Positions 1 through 5,424 of a stretch of DNA of 5,424 nucleotides are shown here, in pieces. The position numbers and the translations under genes were made by a program. The stretch is from Clostridium sp. CAG:167 (GTDB lineage Bacteria; Bacillota; Clostridia; Lachnospirales; Lachnospiraceae), in the NCBI GenBank assembly GCA_000433735.1, contig HF998299.1:1-5424 (forward strand), read 5' to 3'. The notes below the pieces were generated by a model that saw nothing but the letters and a program-made list of their open reading frames with translations, was not told where the DNA came from and ran no database searches. How positions within the stretch are numbered: position 1 is the stretch's first letter; each line of letters begins with the position of its first letter.

Positions 1-48
1 AAATCACACTTTCGCGCTAATTACTCCCTCATGGAATATTAAATTACT
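1..48 (-). promoter_or_regulatory. Start of leader of a divergent transcript, possibly a structured RNA
   Basis: Read on the minus strand from the transcription start predicted near position 48, this stretch has no start codon at a proper distance from its purine-rich GAGGGAGTA (30 down to 22), so it looks like untranslated leader leaving the window at the left edge. GAGGGAGTAAT close to the start of a transcript is reminiscent of the GGGAGTA opening of yybP-ykoY (Mn2+) riboswitches, but only the first bases are visible and the diagnostic internal loops would lie outside the window. The resemblance is from memory of the family and is weak. It could equally be an ordinary 5' UTR. Confidence 0.25.
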
Positions 49-63
49 TGATAAATAGTATCA
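49..63. promoter_or_regulatory. Fur-like 7-1-7 inverted repeat overlapping the divergent -10
   Basis: TGATAAATAGTATCA matches the Fur box consensus TGATAATNATTATCA at 12 of 14 defined positions and is flanked by one further pair (T48/A64). It covers the whole -10 hexamer of the minus-strand promoter at 55-60, the position expected of a repressor site. The family knowledge is that Fur (and, with altered consensus, PerR and Zur) bind such 7-1-7 repeats. That the divergent gene is iron-regulated is inference. A short AT-rich palindrome could also arise by chance or serve another regulator. Confidence 0.45.
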
Positions 64-84
64 AATAGAGGGTGCGTGTGTCAA
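55..84 (-). promoter_or_regulatory. Divergent sigma-A-type promoter (minus strand)
   Basis: On the minus strand there is a perfect -35 TTGACA (84 to 79), an 18-bp spacer, and a -10 TACTAT (60 to 55) preceded by TGA, giving an extended -10. Transcription would begin near position 48 and run left out of the window, so the neighbouring gene is divergent from the potassium operon. The -10 lies inside the Fur-like palindrome at 49-63. Confidence 0.55.
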
Positions 85-91
85 CTGTAAA

Positions 92-119
92 TTGAAAATT
101 ATTATTTACTTCTTATAAG
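92..119 (+). promoter_or_regulatory. Candidate promoter of the ktrB operon
   Basis: TTGAAA (92-97), a 16-bp spacer and TATAAG (114-119) form a fair sigma-A-type promoter on the plus strand, with a start expected near 126 and a leader of about 118 nt before ktrB. The 9-mer ATTGAAAAT occurs here (91-99) and again at 125-133, 34 bp later. That second copy lies at the predicted start and could be an operator half-site or chance. A second -10-like CATAAT at 206-211 has no credible -35. The leader 126-243 shows a weak 6-bp hairpin near its start (117-122 with 139-144) and no riboswitch that I recognise. Confidence 0.4.
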
Positions 120-230
120 CATCTATTGAAAATGGCAAATGCTTTTCTTAATACAATCTTTATATCCATACGAATGTTCTAACACCATCTTTTGTTCTGA
201 AATAGCATAATGAATCTAAAAAAAGGATAT

Positions 231-246
231 GAGGATAAGCTCTATG
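231..246 (+). promoter_or_regulatory. Ribosome binding site deciding the ktrB start
   Basis: An in-frame ATG at 229 would have AAAAGG only two bases upstream, too close to serve it. GAGG at 231-234 lies nine bases before the ATG at 244, an ordinary spacing. The start at 244 also gives a 445-residue protein, the usual KtrB length, so 244 is preferred and the five upstream codons are probably not translated. Confidence 0.6.
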
Positions 247-1581
247 GCAGATTTTATACATAAAAAGAACAGATTTACTTCATTTCAGATTATAATTGGG
301 GGATTTATAGCAGTAATCTTGATAGGAGCGTTGCTTTTAATGCTACCGGTATCGTCAAAAGCAGGGATAATAACTCCGTTTAACGAGGCGTTGTTTACCT
401 CCACTTCAGCTGTATGTGTAACAGGACTTGTGGTGCAGGATACGGCAACTTATTGGTCGTGGTTTGGGCAGGGAATTATACTGGTCCTCATTCAGATAGG
501 AGGACTTGGTGTTATTACGATTGCGGTATCATTTGCACTTTTGTCTGGAAGAAAAATATCCTTAATGCAACGGAGTGTTATGCAGGAAGCAATCTCCGCA
601 CCGAAGGTTGGAGGAATTGTCAGATTAACGGGATTTGTATTAAAGGGTACATTCTTGGTGGAGTTTACAGCATCAATCATAATGATGCCGGTTTTTGTAA
701 AAGATTTTGGGGTAAAAGGTATATGGATGGCAATTTTTCATTCGATTTCAGCCTTTTGTAATGCAGGCTTTGATTTGATGGGAACAGAGAATGCAAAGTA
801 TGCGTCCCTCACCTCTTATATTTCACATCCATTGATAAATATTACAATTATGCTGCTCATTATAATTGGCGGCATCGGATTTCTTACATGGGAAGACATT
901 CTAAAAAACAAGTACCGGATAAAAAGTTACCGTATGCAGACCAAAGTAATACTTACTACTTCCTTGCTTTTAATTCTGTTTCCGGCATTCTTCTTTTTCT
1001 TCCGGGACTTTGCAGATATGCCAATGCAGGAAAGAATATTTAGTTCGCTGTTTCAGGCAGTGACTCCGAGAACTGCAGGTTTCAATACTGCTGACCTTAC
1101 CATGATGACAAAAGACGGACTGGGAATTGTAATTGTCTTGATGCTGGTGGGAGGTTCACCGGGTTCTACGGCTGGTGGTATGAAAACAACAACTCTGGCG
1201 GTACTTATTGCAAATACATTGGCATGTTTCAGACGAAAAGAAGATGCACAGATGTTTGGAAGGAGAATAGAAACCAGTACAATAAAAAATGCAGCCACTA
1301 TTTTTATGATGTACATTGTCCTTTTCTTTGGAGGTGCGATAGTGATTAGTACTGTGGAAGATCTGTCATTTTCCACCTGTTTATTTGAAACAGCTTCAGC
1401 GATAGGAACAGTGGGATTAACATTAGGAATTACACCGGAACTGGGGGTTATTTCACAGACAATACTTATGATATTGATGTTTCTTGGACGAGTGGGAGGT
1501 TTAACACTTATTTATGCTGCTCTTTCAGGCAGCGGTAAAAAAATATCAAAACTACCGCAGGAAAAAATGACGGTAGGATAG
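244..1581 (+). CDS. ktrB: KtrB/TrkH-family potassium uptake channel subunit
   Basis: This is the membrane subunit of a Ktr-type K+ uptake system, which as a dimer conducts K+ (often with Na+ dependence) when opened by the KtrA ring. From the ATG at 244 it has 445 residues, typical of KtrB and shorter than TrkH, which carries extra helices. The four M1-P-M2 repeats of the superfamily are visible through their pore loops: AVCVTGLV (filter glycine ~G61), SAFCNAGF (~G175), TPRTAGFN (~G279) and SAIGTVGL (~G391). All four filter glycines are intact. The glycine-rich GGSPGSTAGGMKTT (303-316) is the mobile intramembrane gate loop of the third repeat, and the FLGRVGG arginine (~R416) of the last M2 helix is present. 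The N-terminal tail is short and basic. The TAG stop overlaps the AGGAGG that serves ktrA, implying one transcript with coupled translation. Family assignment is secure; ion preference is not visible. Confidence 0.96.
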   Translation: MADFIHKKNRFTSFQIIIGGFIAVILIGALLLMLPVSSKAGIITPFNEALFTSTSAVCVTGLVVQDTATYWSWFGQGIILVLIQIGGLGVITIAVSFALLSGRKISLMQRSVMQEAISAPKVGGIVRLTGFVLKGTFLVEFTASIIMMPVFVKDFGVKGIWMAIFHSISAFCNAGFDLMGTENAKYASLTSYISHPLINITIMLLIIIGGIGFLTWEDILKNKYRIKSYRMQTKVILTTSLLLILFPAFFFFFRDFADMPMQERIFSSLFQAVTPRTAGFNTADLTMMTKDGLGIVIVLMLVGGSPGSTAGGMKTTTLAVLIANTLACFRRKEDAQMFGRRIETSTIKNAATIFMMYIVLFFGGAIVISTVEDLSFSTCLFETASAIGTVGLTLGITPELGVISQTILMILMFLGRVGGLTLIYAALSGSGKKISKLPQEKMTVG

Positions 1582-1593
1582 GAGGAAGAAAAA

Positions 1594-2241
1594 ATGAAAT
1601 CAATATTACTTGTTGGACTTGGAAAGTTCGGAAAACACATTGCATTACAACTGCATCAATTAGGACATCAGGTTATGGGAGTGGATCATAATGAGGACAG
1701 AATAAATGATACCATAGACATTATGACCAATGCACAGATTGGGGACAGTACCAATGAAGAATTTTTACGTTCACTTGGAGTAGACAACTACGATGTATGC
1801 ATCGTAACCATCGGAAATGATTTTCAGTCTTCTCTGGAAACCACCTGTTCGTTAAAAGAACTGGGAGCCAAATTTGTTGTTTCTCGGGCAGAGCGGGACG
1901 GACAGGCAAAATTCCTGCTCCGAAATGGTGCAGACGAGGTAGTATATCCGGAAAAGCAGATTGCAAAATGGGCTGCCATCCGTTATACATCAAATCACAT
2001 TCTGGATTACATTGAGCTGGATGAGGCCCATTCCATATTTGAGGTTACGATTCCAAAGGAATGGTTAGGTATGAGCATTGGACAAATTGATATTCGTAAA
2101 AAATATAACATCAATATCATAGCAGTAAAGGATAACGGGCAGACAAATTTATCCGTAACGCCGGATACCCTTCTGACTGCTGACAAGACAATGCTGGTTC
2201 TTGGCGAGGATAAGGCATTGCAGAAATGTTTCCATATCTAA
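1594..2241 (+). CDS. ktrA: KtrA/TrkA-family RCK gating subunit of the K+ transporter
   Basis: This is the cytosolic regulatory partner of KtrB; the family forms an octameric ring whose nucleotide state opens or closes the channel. The 215 residues match the one-RCK form (KtrA about 220), not the double-length TrkA. RCK_N spans about 1-125: a Rossmann fold with GLGKFG at 8-13, the acidic D31 ending beta-2, GDST at 50-53, and SRAERDGQAKFLLRNGADEV followed by YPE (118-120). RCK_C spans about 138-215. It includes the DIRKKYNINIIAV segment (166-178), which lies where c-di-AMP contacts (an Arg and an Asn) are known in Staphylococcus KtrA; here R168 and N174 appear to correspond. The start is clear: AGGAGG at 1580-1585, eight bases before the ATG and overlapping the ktrB stop. 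The gap from ktrB is 12 bp. c-di-AMP binding is inferred from the family, not shown. Confidence 0.96.
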   Translation: MKSILLVGLGKFGKHIALQLHQLGHQVMGVDHNEDRINDTIDIMTNAQIGDSTNEEFLRSLGVDNYDVCIVTIGNDFQSSLETTCSLKELGAKFVVSRAERDGQAKFLLRNGADEVVYPEKQIAKWAAIRYTSNHILDYIELDEAHSIFEVTIPKEWLGMSIGQIDIRKKYNINIIAVKDNGQTNLSVTPDTLLTADKTMLVLGEDKALQKCFHI

Positions 2242-2265
2242 TGAAAAAGAAAGGCGGTGAACATA

Positions 2266-2556
2266 ATGGGTGTATGGAGCAGTATTATATTAATTCTGGC
2301 AATGTCAGGTGTATTTGGATTCCATCTGATGACAAAGCTGGATAAATTTTTAGATGTGAACCGAAAGGCAATCGAGAAAGAAAATGAAAGCTGTGAGCCA
2401 TCCTGTGTTATGCTTGCCAACTCACTGACAGATGAGGAGATTTTGGAAGAAATTCGTAGGTTTCGCAAACATCATGAAGACATAAATGTGTTGCTATATG
2501 ACAGTCCCCACACGGAATTAATGAACAGTATGACATACCGGACTTTACAAAAGTGA
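2266..2556 (+). CDS. Small single-span membrane protein of the ktr operon, function unknown
   Basis: I do not recognise this 96-residue protein. An N-terminal hydrophobic segment (about 4-22, SSIILILAMSGVFGFHLM) looks like one membrane span or signal anchor. A basic/acidic linker (KLDKFLDVNRKAIEKENE, 24-41) and a CEPSC pair (C43, C47) follow. The soluble part has a predicted strand CVMLA, an amphipathic helix TDEEILEEIRRFRKHHED (55-72) and a second strand INVLLYD, a beta-alpha-beta pattern resembling half of a nucleotide-binding fold. The start is ATG 2266, because AAAGGCGGTGA (2250-2260) matches the full Shine-Dalgarno in 10 of 11 bases six bases upstream. The GTG at 2257 lies inside that site. 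It lies 24 bp after ktrA in the same direction, so it is probably cotranscribed. An accessory subunit of KtrAB or a link to KdpD is possible inference. The ribosome site and codon pattern make it a likely real gene. Confidence 0.8.
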   Translation: MGVWSSIILILAMSGVFGFHLMTKLDKFLDVNRKAIEKENESCEPSCVMLANSLTDEEILEEIRRFRKHHEDINVLLYDSPHTELMNSMTYRTLQK

Positions 2557-2575
2557 TAGAAAACAATCTGAAATG

Positions 2576-2584
2576 TGGTATAAT
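2576..2584 (+). promoter_or_regulatory. Extended -10 promoter, copy 1, upstream of kdpD
   Basis: TGGTATAAT is a perfect extended -10 (TGN plus the consensus hexamer, 2579-2584). No good -35 lies 16-18 bp upstream (ATAGAA at 2556-2561), but extended -10 promoters can work without one. The start would fall near 2591, about 49 nt before the kdpD ATG at 2640. It would let kdpDE be expressed apart from ktrBA. Confidence 0.55.
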
Positions 2585-2598
2585 TTACTCCATCAAGG

Positions 2599-2607
2599 TG
2601 GTATAAT
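2599..2607 (+). promoter_or_regulatory. Extended -10 promoter, copy 2, upstream of kdpD
   Basis: This is the second TGGTATAAT (hexamer 2602-2607), 23 bp after the first. Its -35 position is occupied by the -10 of copy 1, so it too would depend on the extended element or an activator. Transcription would start near 2614, leaving about 26 nt before the kdpD ATG at 2640, just enough for the ribosome site. Polymerase at the two copies would overlap and compete. Confidence 0.5.
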
Positions 2608-2618
2608 GTACTCCATCA

Positions 2619-2642
2619 AGAAAGAAAGTGATGATTCAGATG
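2619..2642 (+). promoter_or_regulatory. Ribosome binding site deciding the kdpD start
   Basis: AGAAAGAAAGTGAT (2619-2632) resembles the 16S anti-SD complement AGAAAGGAGGTGAT with two mismatches in the core. Aligned this way, the in-frame GTG 2628 and ATG 2631 lie inside the binding site, and ATG 2640 lies seven bases after it, so 2640 is preferred. The site is the weakest of the operon, and a start at 2631 (three codons longer) or 2628 cannot be excluded. Confidence 0.45.
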
Positions 2643-4628
2643 AAAAAGGGACAAATACATAGCGATATAAATGGTGCAGAACATATCATGGTCTGTTTAT
2701 CTGCATCACCATCTAATGTGAAAATAATTAAGACTGCGGCTAAAATGGCATCTGCCTTTGGCGGCAGTTTTACTGCGCTTTATGTAAAGTCTGCAAATAC
2801 AGACAAGATGAATGAGTTTGATAAAAAACGTTTACAGAGTAATATTCAGCTGGCAGAACAGCTGGGAGCTGAAATTGCAATCACACATGGAGAGGATGTG
2901 TCTTTCCTGATAGCAGAATATGCCAGAATATCGGGTGTGACACAGATTATTATCGGGCGAAGCAATATCAAGCGTCACCATTTTTGGAGCAAACCCACCC
3001 TGACAGAGAAGCTGACGGAAATTGCACCTAACTTAGATATACACATTATACCGGATGGAAGCTTAGGAACAACCTATAAAAATAGAGAAGCTTCTGTATT
3101 GTACAGATTGGCAATATCCCATCCAAAGGATATTTTCACAATGCTGCTTCTTCTTACAGGTGTCACTTTGTTAGGGCAGGTATTCTATCATTTTGGTTTT
3201 ACGGAGGCTACTATTATCGCCATTTATATTTGGGGGGTATTGCTGATTTCTTTATTTACCAGAGGATATGCCTGTGGCATTGTCGGTTCCTTAATGAGTG
3301 TTACACTGTTTAATTTCTTTTTTACAAAGCCGCGTCTGACACTACATGCTTATGATTCAAGATATATCGTGACATTTGGGATCATGATGGCAGTTTCCAT
3401 TATGACAGGAACATTAGCATCAAAGGTAAAGCTCCATGCAAAGATGTCAGCCCAGAACGCATTTCGGACAAAGGTGCTGCTTGATACGAATCAGCTTTTA
3501 CAAAAGGCAAAAAGCGATGAAGATATTATTAACATTACGGCAACACAGTTGATGAAATTATTAAACCGCTCGGTTGTGGTATATACCGTCAAAGAAGAAA
3601 AACTGTCTAAAGGGCTTCTGTTTCCGGTGAAACCAGAGGCAAATAGTGGAGAACTGTTTTCTGATTTAGAGTATAATGCGGCACATTGGGTTTATCAAAA
3701 CCGGCACAGAGGCGGAGCTACAACGGATGCGTATACAAATGCGAAGTGCTTATATCTTGCCATACTCATTTATGATAAGGTCTATGGTGTGATAGGTATT
3801 CACGTTGAAAAGAAACTGGATTCCTTTGAAAACGGTATGCTGTTATCTATCATAGGGGAGTGTGCTCTGGCAATGGACAATAACCGCAATGCGAAGGAGA
3901 AGGAAATGGCAGCTGTGCTTGCCAAGAACGAACAGCTGCGGGCGAATCTGCTACGTGCCATTTCCCATGACCTGCGTACACCGCTTACGGCAATTTGCGG
4001 GAATGCGGAGAATGTACTTACAAACTATGAAACACTGGATGCTGACATGAGAGAGCAGATATTTAAGGAAATTTTTGATGATTCCCAGTGGCTCATTGGT
4101 ATTGTGGAAAATCTTCTTTCCGTTACAAGAATAGAAGAAGGAAGAATGAATTTTAATATGTCCATACAGCTTATGGATGAGGTTATCAGTGAAGCACTGG
4201 CACATATCAGACAGAAACGTAACAGGCATGATATTAAGGTTTATTGTGAGGATGAATTACTGCTTGCGAAGATGGATGCTAAACTGATTGTGCAGGTAAT
4301 AATCAATCTGGTAGATAATGCAATAAAATATACACCTTATGGTACCTCCATCCGCATAGTGGCAAAAAAGGAATCAAAGGCTGTAGCGGTCAGTGTGATT
4401 GATAATGGTCCGGGGATTCCAAAGGAAATAAAGCCCCGTGTTTTTGATATGTTTTATACAGGAGAGAACAAGGTCGCAGACAGCCGCCGAAGTCTTGGTC
4501 TTGGTCTTGCCCTTTGCAAGTCCATAATCAATGCGCACGGCGGAGAGATAACATTGACAGACAATCAGCCGCAGGGCTGTAATTTTACATTTATGTTACC
4601 ATTGGAAGAGGTGAGAATTGATGAATAA
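2640..4628 (+). CDS. kdpD: KdpD-like sensor histidine kinase lacking the N-terminal KdpD domain
   Basis: This is a membrane histidine kinase that should phosphorylate the KdpE-like regulator encoded next. At 662 residues from ATG 2640 it is about 230 shorter than E. coli KdpD (894): the N-terminal P-loop KdpD domain is absent and the protein starts at the USP domain (about 13-141). That domain contains SAS (21-23), exactly 20 residues, then FTALY (44-48), matching the SxS-X20-FTAxY motif tied to c-di-AMP binding in Staphylococcus KdpD. Four membrane spans of the DUF4118 region follow (about 164-183, 189-207, 211-229, 242-261) with the family motif FNFFFTKPRLT (224-234). Next come a GAF-like domain (about 275-415), HisKA with ISHDLRTPLT (phosphoacceptor H443), and HATPase_c with NLVDNAIKYTP (N556, N560, K563), DNGPGIP (588-594) and GLGLALC (620-626). 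All kinase boxes are intact. No upstream reading in this frame could supply the missing domain. It overlaps kdpE by 8 bp. Confidence 0.93.
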   Translation: MKKGQIHSDINGAEHIMVCLSASPSNVKIIKTAAKMASAFGGSFTALYVKSANTDKMNEFDKKRLQSNIQLAEQLGAEIAITHGEDVSFLIAEYARISGVTQIIIGRSNIKRHHFWSKPTLTEKLTEIAPNLDIHIIPDGSLGTTYKNREASVLYRLAISHPKDIFTMLLLLTGVTLLGQVFYHFGFTEATIIAIYIWGVLLISLFTRGYACGIVGSLMSVTLFNFFFTKPRLTLHAYDSRYIVTFGIMMAVSIMTGTLASKVKLHAKMSAQNAFRTKVLLDTNQLLQKAKSDEDIINITATQLMKLLNRSVVVYTVKEEKLSKGLLFPVKPEANSGELFSDLEYNAAHWVYQNRHRGGATTDAYTNAKCLYLAILIYDKVYGVIGIHVEKKLDSFENGMLLSIIGECALAMDNNRNAKEKEMAAVLAKNEQLRANLLRAISHDLRTPLTAICGNAENVLTNYETLDADMREQIFKEIFDDSQWLIGIVENLLSVTRIEEGRMNFNMSIQLMDEVISEALAHIRQKRNRHDIKVYCEDELLLAKMDAKLIVQVIINLVDNAIKYTPYGTSIRIVAKKESKAVAVSVIDNGPGIPKEIKPRVFDMFYTGENKVADSRRSLGLGLALCKSIINAHGGEITLTDNQPQGCNFTFMLPLEEVRIDE

Positions 4629-5319
4629 ACTTCAAATATTGGTGGTAGAAGATGATAAATCCGTCAGGAATTTAATGTCTACCACTTTAAAGGCACATGA
4701 TTATAAATATATAGTGGCGAAAAACGGAGAAGAAGCCATTCTTCAGGCATCCACTTATAATCCGGACATTGCATTGCTTGATTTGGGACTTCCGGATATG
4801 GATGGGATTGAGGTGATTAAGAAAATCAGGACATGGTCTAATATGCCGATAATCGTCATAAGTGCAAGAAGTGAAGATGCAGACAAGATAGAAGCACTTG
4901 ACAATGGAGCAGATGATTATCTGACAAAGCCTTTTTCTGTGGAGGAGCTTCTTGCAAGACTTCGTGTAACAGCCAGAAGACTTGCCATGATGCAGGCAAA
5001 TAATGCGAATGAATCCGTATTTAAGAATGGTAAATTAAGGATAGATTATGCAGCAGGAAGTGCATATATGGATGAGGAAGAACTGCATCTGACACCCATT
5101 GAGTATAAATTGTTATGCCTGTTATCACAAAATGTAGGAAAAGTTCTGACACATACCTTTATTACACAAAAAATCTGGGGCAGGAGCTGGGATGATGATG
5201 TGGCATCCTTAAGAGTGTTTATGTCAACACTCAGAAAGAAGATAGAAACAGGTCCAGAGTCACCGCAGTATATCCAGACGCATATAGGAGTAGGTTATCG
5301 TATGCTGAAGGTCGAATAA
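4621..5319 (+). CDS. kdpE: KdpE-like OmpR/PhoB-family response regulator
   Basis: This is a DNA-binding response regulator, the expected partner of the kinase just upstream. From ATG 4621 it has 232 residues, the usual OmpR-family length. The receiver domain (about 1-120) shows acidic residues E10, D11, D12, phosphoacceptor D54 in LLDLGLPDMDG, the switch serine S81 in VISARSE, and K103 in LTKPF. The C-terminal winged helix (about 132-230) has LTPIEYKLLCLL, the recognition-helix region VASLRVFMSTLRKKIE and the wing YIQTHIGVGYRM, as in KdpE. The start at 4621 is set by GAGGTGA (4608-4614). A TTG three bases earlier is in frame but less likely. The 8-bp overlap with kdpD suggests translational coupling. 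With no kdpFABC in the window, its targets are unknown; the ktrBA promoter or its own internal promoter are plausible (inference). Confidence 0.95.
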   Translation: MNKLQILVVEDDKSVRNLMSTTLKAHDYKYIVAKNGEEAILQASTYNPDIALLDLGLPDMDGIEVIKKIRTWSNMPIIVISARSEDADKIEALDNGADDYLTKPFSVEELLARLRVTARRLAMMQANNANESVFKNGKLRIDYAAGSAYMDEEELHLTPIEYKLLCLLSQNVGKVLTHTFITQKIWGRSWDDDVASLRVFMSTLRKKIETGPESPQYIQTHIGVGYRMLKVE

Positions 5320-5381
5320 GTAGTTTAGGTTGTAAATTCAGATCTCCGTTATGGATCCATCCTTCTGATAAGACCATAAAA
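5320..5381. other. Non-coding spacer between kdpE and terminator
   Basis: No reading frame of note is present. The only structure seen is the perfect 10-bp palindrome ATGGATCCAT (5351-5360), flanked by a short inverted repeat TCAGA (5338-5342)/TCTGA (5364-5368). This could fold weakly in the 3' untranslated RNA or mean nothing. Confidence 0.4.
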
Positions 5382-5424
5382 TAAGGCAGCCTCACATAGC
5401 TGAGTCTGCCTTACTTTCTTTATT
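5382..5424 (+). terminator. Rho-independent terminator of the ktr-kdpDE operon
   Basis: TAAGGCAG (5382-5389) pairs with CTGCCTTA (5406-5413). After one C/T mismatch the stem continues with CTCA/TGAG (5391-5394 with 5401-5404) and closes on a 6-nt loop. A T-rich tail, CTTTCTTTATT, follows to the window end. On the other strand the hairpin is followed by TTTTATGG, so weak bidirectional action is possible. It lies 62 bp after kdpE and closes the five-gene unit. Confidence 0.88.

Larger units (their letters stand above)
2575..2620 (+). repeat. Exact 23-bp tandem duplication (two copies, one mismatch)
   Basis: Copy 1 (2575-2597) and copy 2 (2598-2620) abut with no spacer and differ at one base only (T2585 versus G2608). 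Each begins GTGGTATAAT and ends TACTCCATCAAG. The repeat fills most of the gap between the small membrane protein and kdpD. Because 23 bp is not a multiple of three and the repeat is non-coding, it affects only regulation. It is too short and has no spacers, so it is not a CRISPR. Confidence 0.95.

Noticed and set aside
26..72. CCCTC (26-30) / GAGGG (68-72) inverted repeat as a long stem
   Set aside because: The two arms straddle the predicted start of the divergent transcript and lie upstream of the plus-strand one, so no single RNA would contain both. It is only 5 bp with a 37-nt loop.
126..243. Possible c-di-AMP (ydaO/yuaA) riboswitch in the ktrB leader
   Set aside because: Such elements often precede ktr genes, but the leader is short and AT-rich, with no conserved GC-rich stems or joining motifs that I can recognise.
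414..761. 115-codon open frame on the plus strand inside ktrB
   Set aside because: It lies wholly within the pore-domain coding sequence in another frame, has no ribosome site and is of odd composition (rich in Cys, Trp and Asn).
1053..1376. 107-codon minus-strand open frame opposite ktrB
   Set aside because: It is antisense to well-conserved TrkH motifs, has no ribosome site and reads as a shadow frame.
2575..2620. CRISPR-like repeat
   Set aside because: There are only two directly abutting 23-bp copies, no spacers and no cas genes.
2266..2640. Small gene plus kdpD as one kinase gene broken by a frameshift
   Set aside because: The small protein has its own strong ribosome site, a membrane span and no P-loop motif. 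A promoter-bearing spacer and a separate ribosome site precede kdpD.
3951..4229. 92-codon minus-strand open frame opposite the HisKA region of kdpD
   Set aside because: It is a shadow of the conserved kinase core, with no start signals.
5338..5368. TCAGA/TCTGA inverted repeat around ATGGATCCAT as a second terminator
   Set aside because: The stem is short and the loop large, with no T-run after it. The real terminator follows at 5382.

Overview
The window looks like chromosomal DNA of a low-to-moderate GC Gram-positive anaerobe. Lachnospiraceae or another clostridial group is the best guess, from strong AGGAGG-type ribosome binding sites, tight operon spacing, A/T-leaning codon use, a KtrAB-type potassium transporter and the USP domain that leads its KdpD-like kinase. 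Genus cannot be told from this sequence alone.

Layout: positions 1-243 are non-coding. They hold a well-formed divergent (minus-strand) promoter overlapped by a Fur-type 7-1-7 inverted repeat, the first ~48 nt of a leader for a gene beyond the left edge, and a weaker plus-strand promoter for the operon. Then come five genes, all on the plus strand: ktrB (K+ channel-like subunit, 244-1581), ktrA (RCK gating subunit, 1594-2241), an unrecognised 96-residue single-span membrane protein (2266-2556), a shortened kdpD-like sensor kinase (2640-4628) and a kdpE-like response regulator (4621-5319, overlapping kdpD by 8 bp). A strong intrinsic terminator lies at 5382-5424, where the window ends.

How it works together: KtrA is expected to form a cytosolic ring that gates the KtrB dimer in response to nucleotide and, in Firmicutes, c-di-AMP. 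The kinase has lost the N-terminal P-loop KdpD domain found in E. coli KdpD. It begins directly at its USP domain, which carries an exact SxS-X20-FTAxY motif, the c-di-AMP signature described for Staphylococcus KdpD. No kdpFABC genes are present, so this KdpDE pair most likely controls the KtrAB genes it sits with, or an unlinked target. The inferred picture is one locus in which c-di-AMP could act both on transporter gating (KtrA) and on transcription (KdpD). Between the small membrane protein and kdpD lies an exact 23-bp tandem duplication (one mismatch), each copy carrying a perfect extended -10 element (TGGTATAAT). This suggests that kdpDE have their own doubled internal promoter.

Most notable items: the duplicated promoter, the unknown small membrane protein, the c-di-AMP motif in a kinase lacking the classical sensor domain, and the Fur-like divergent control region.
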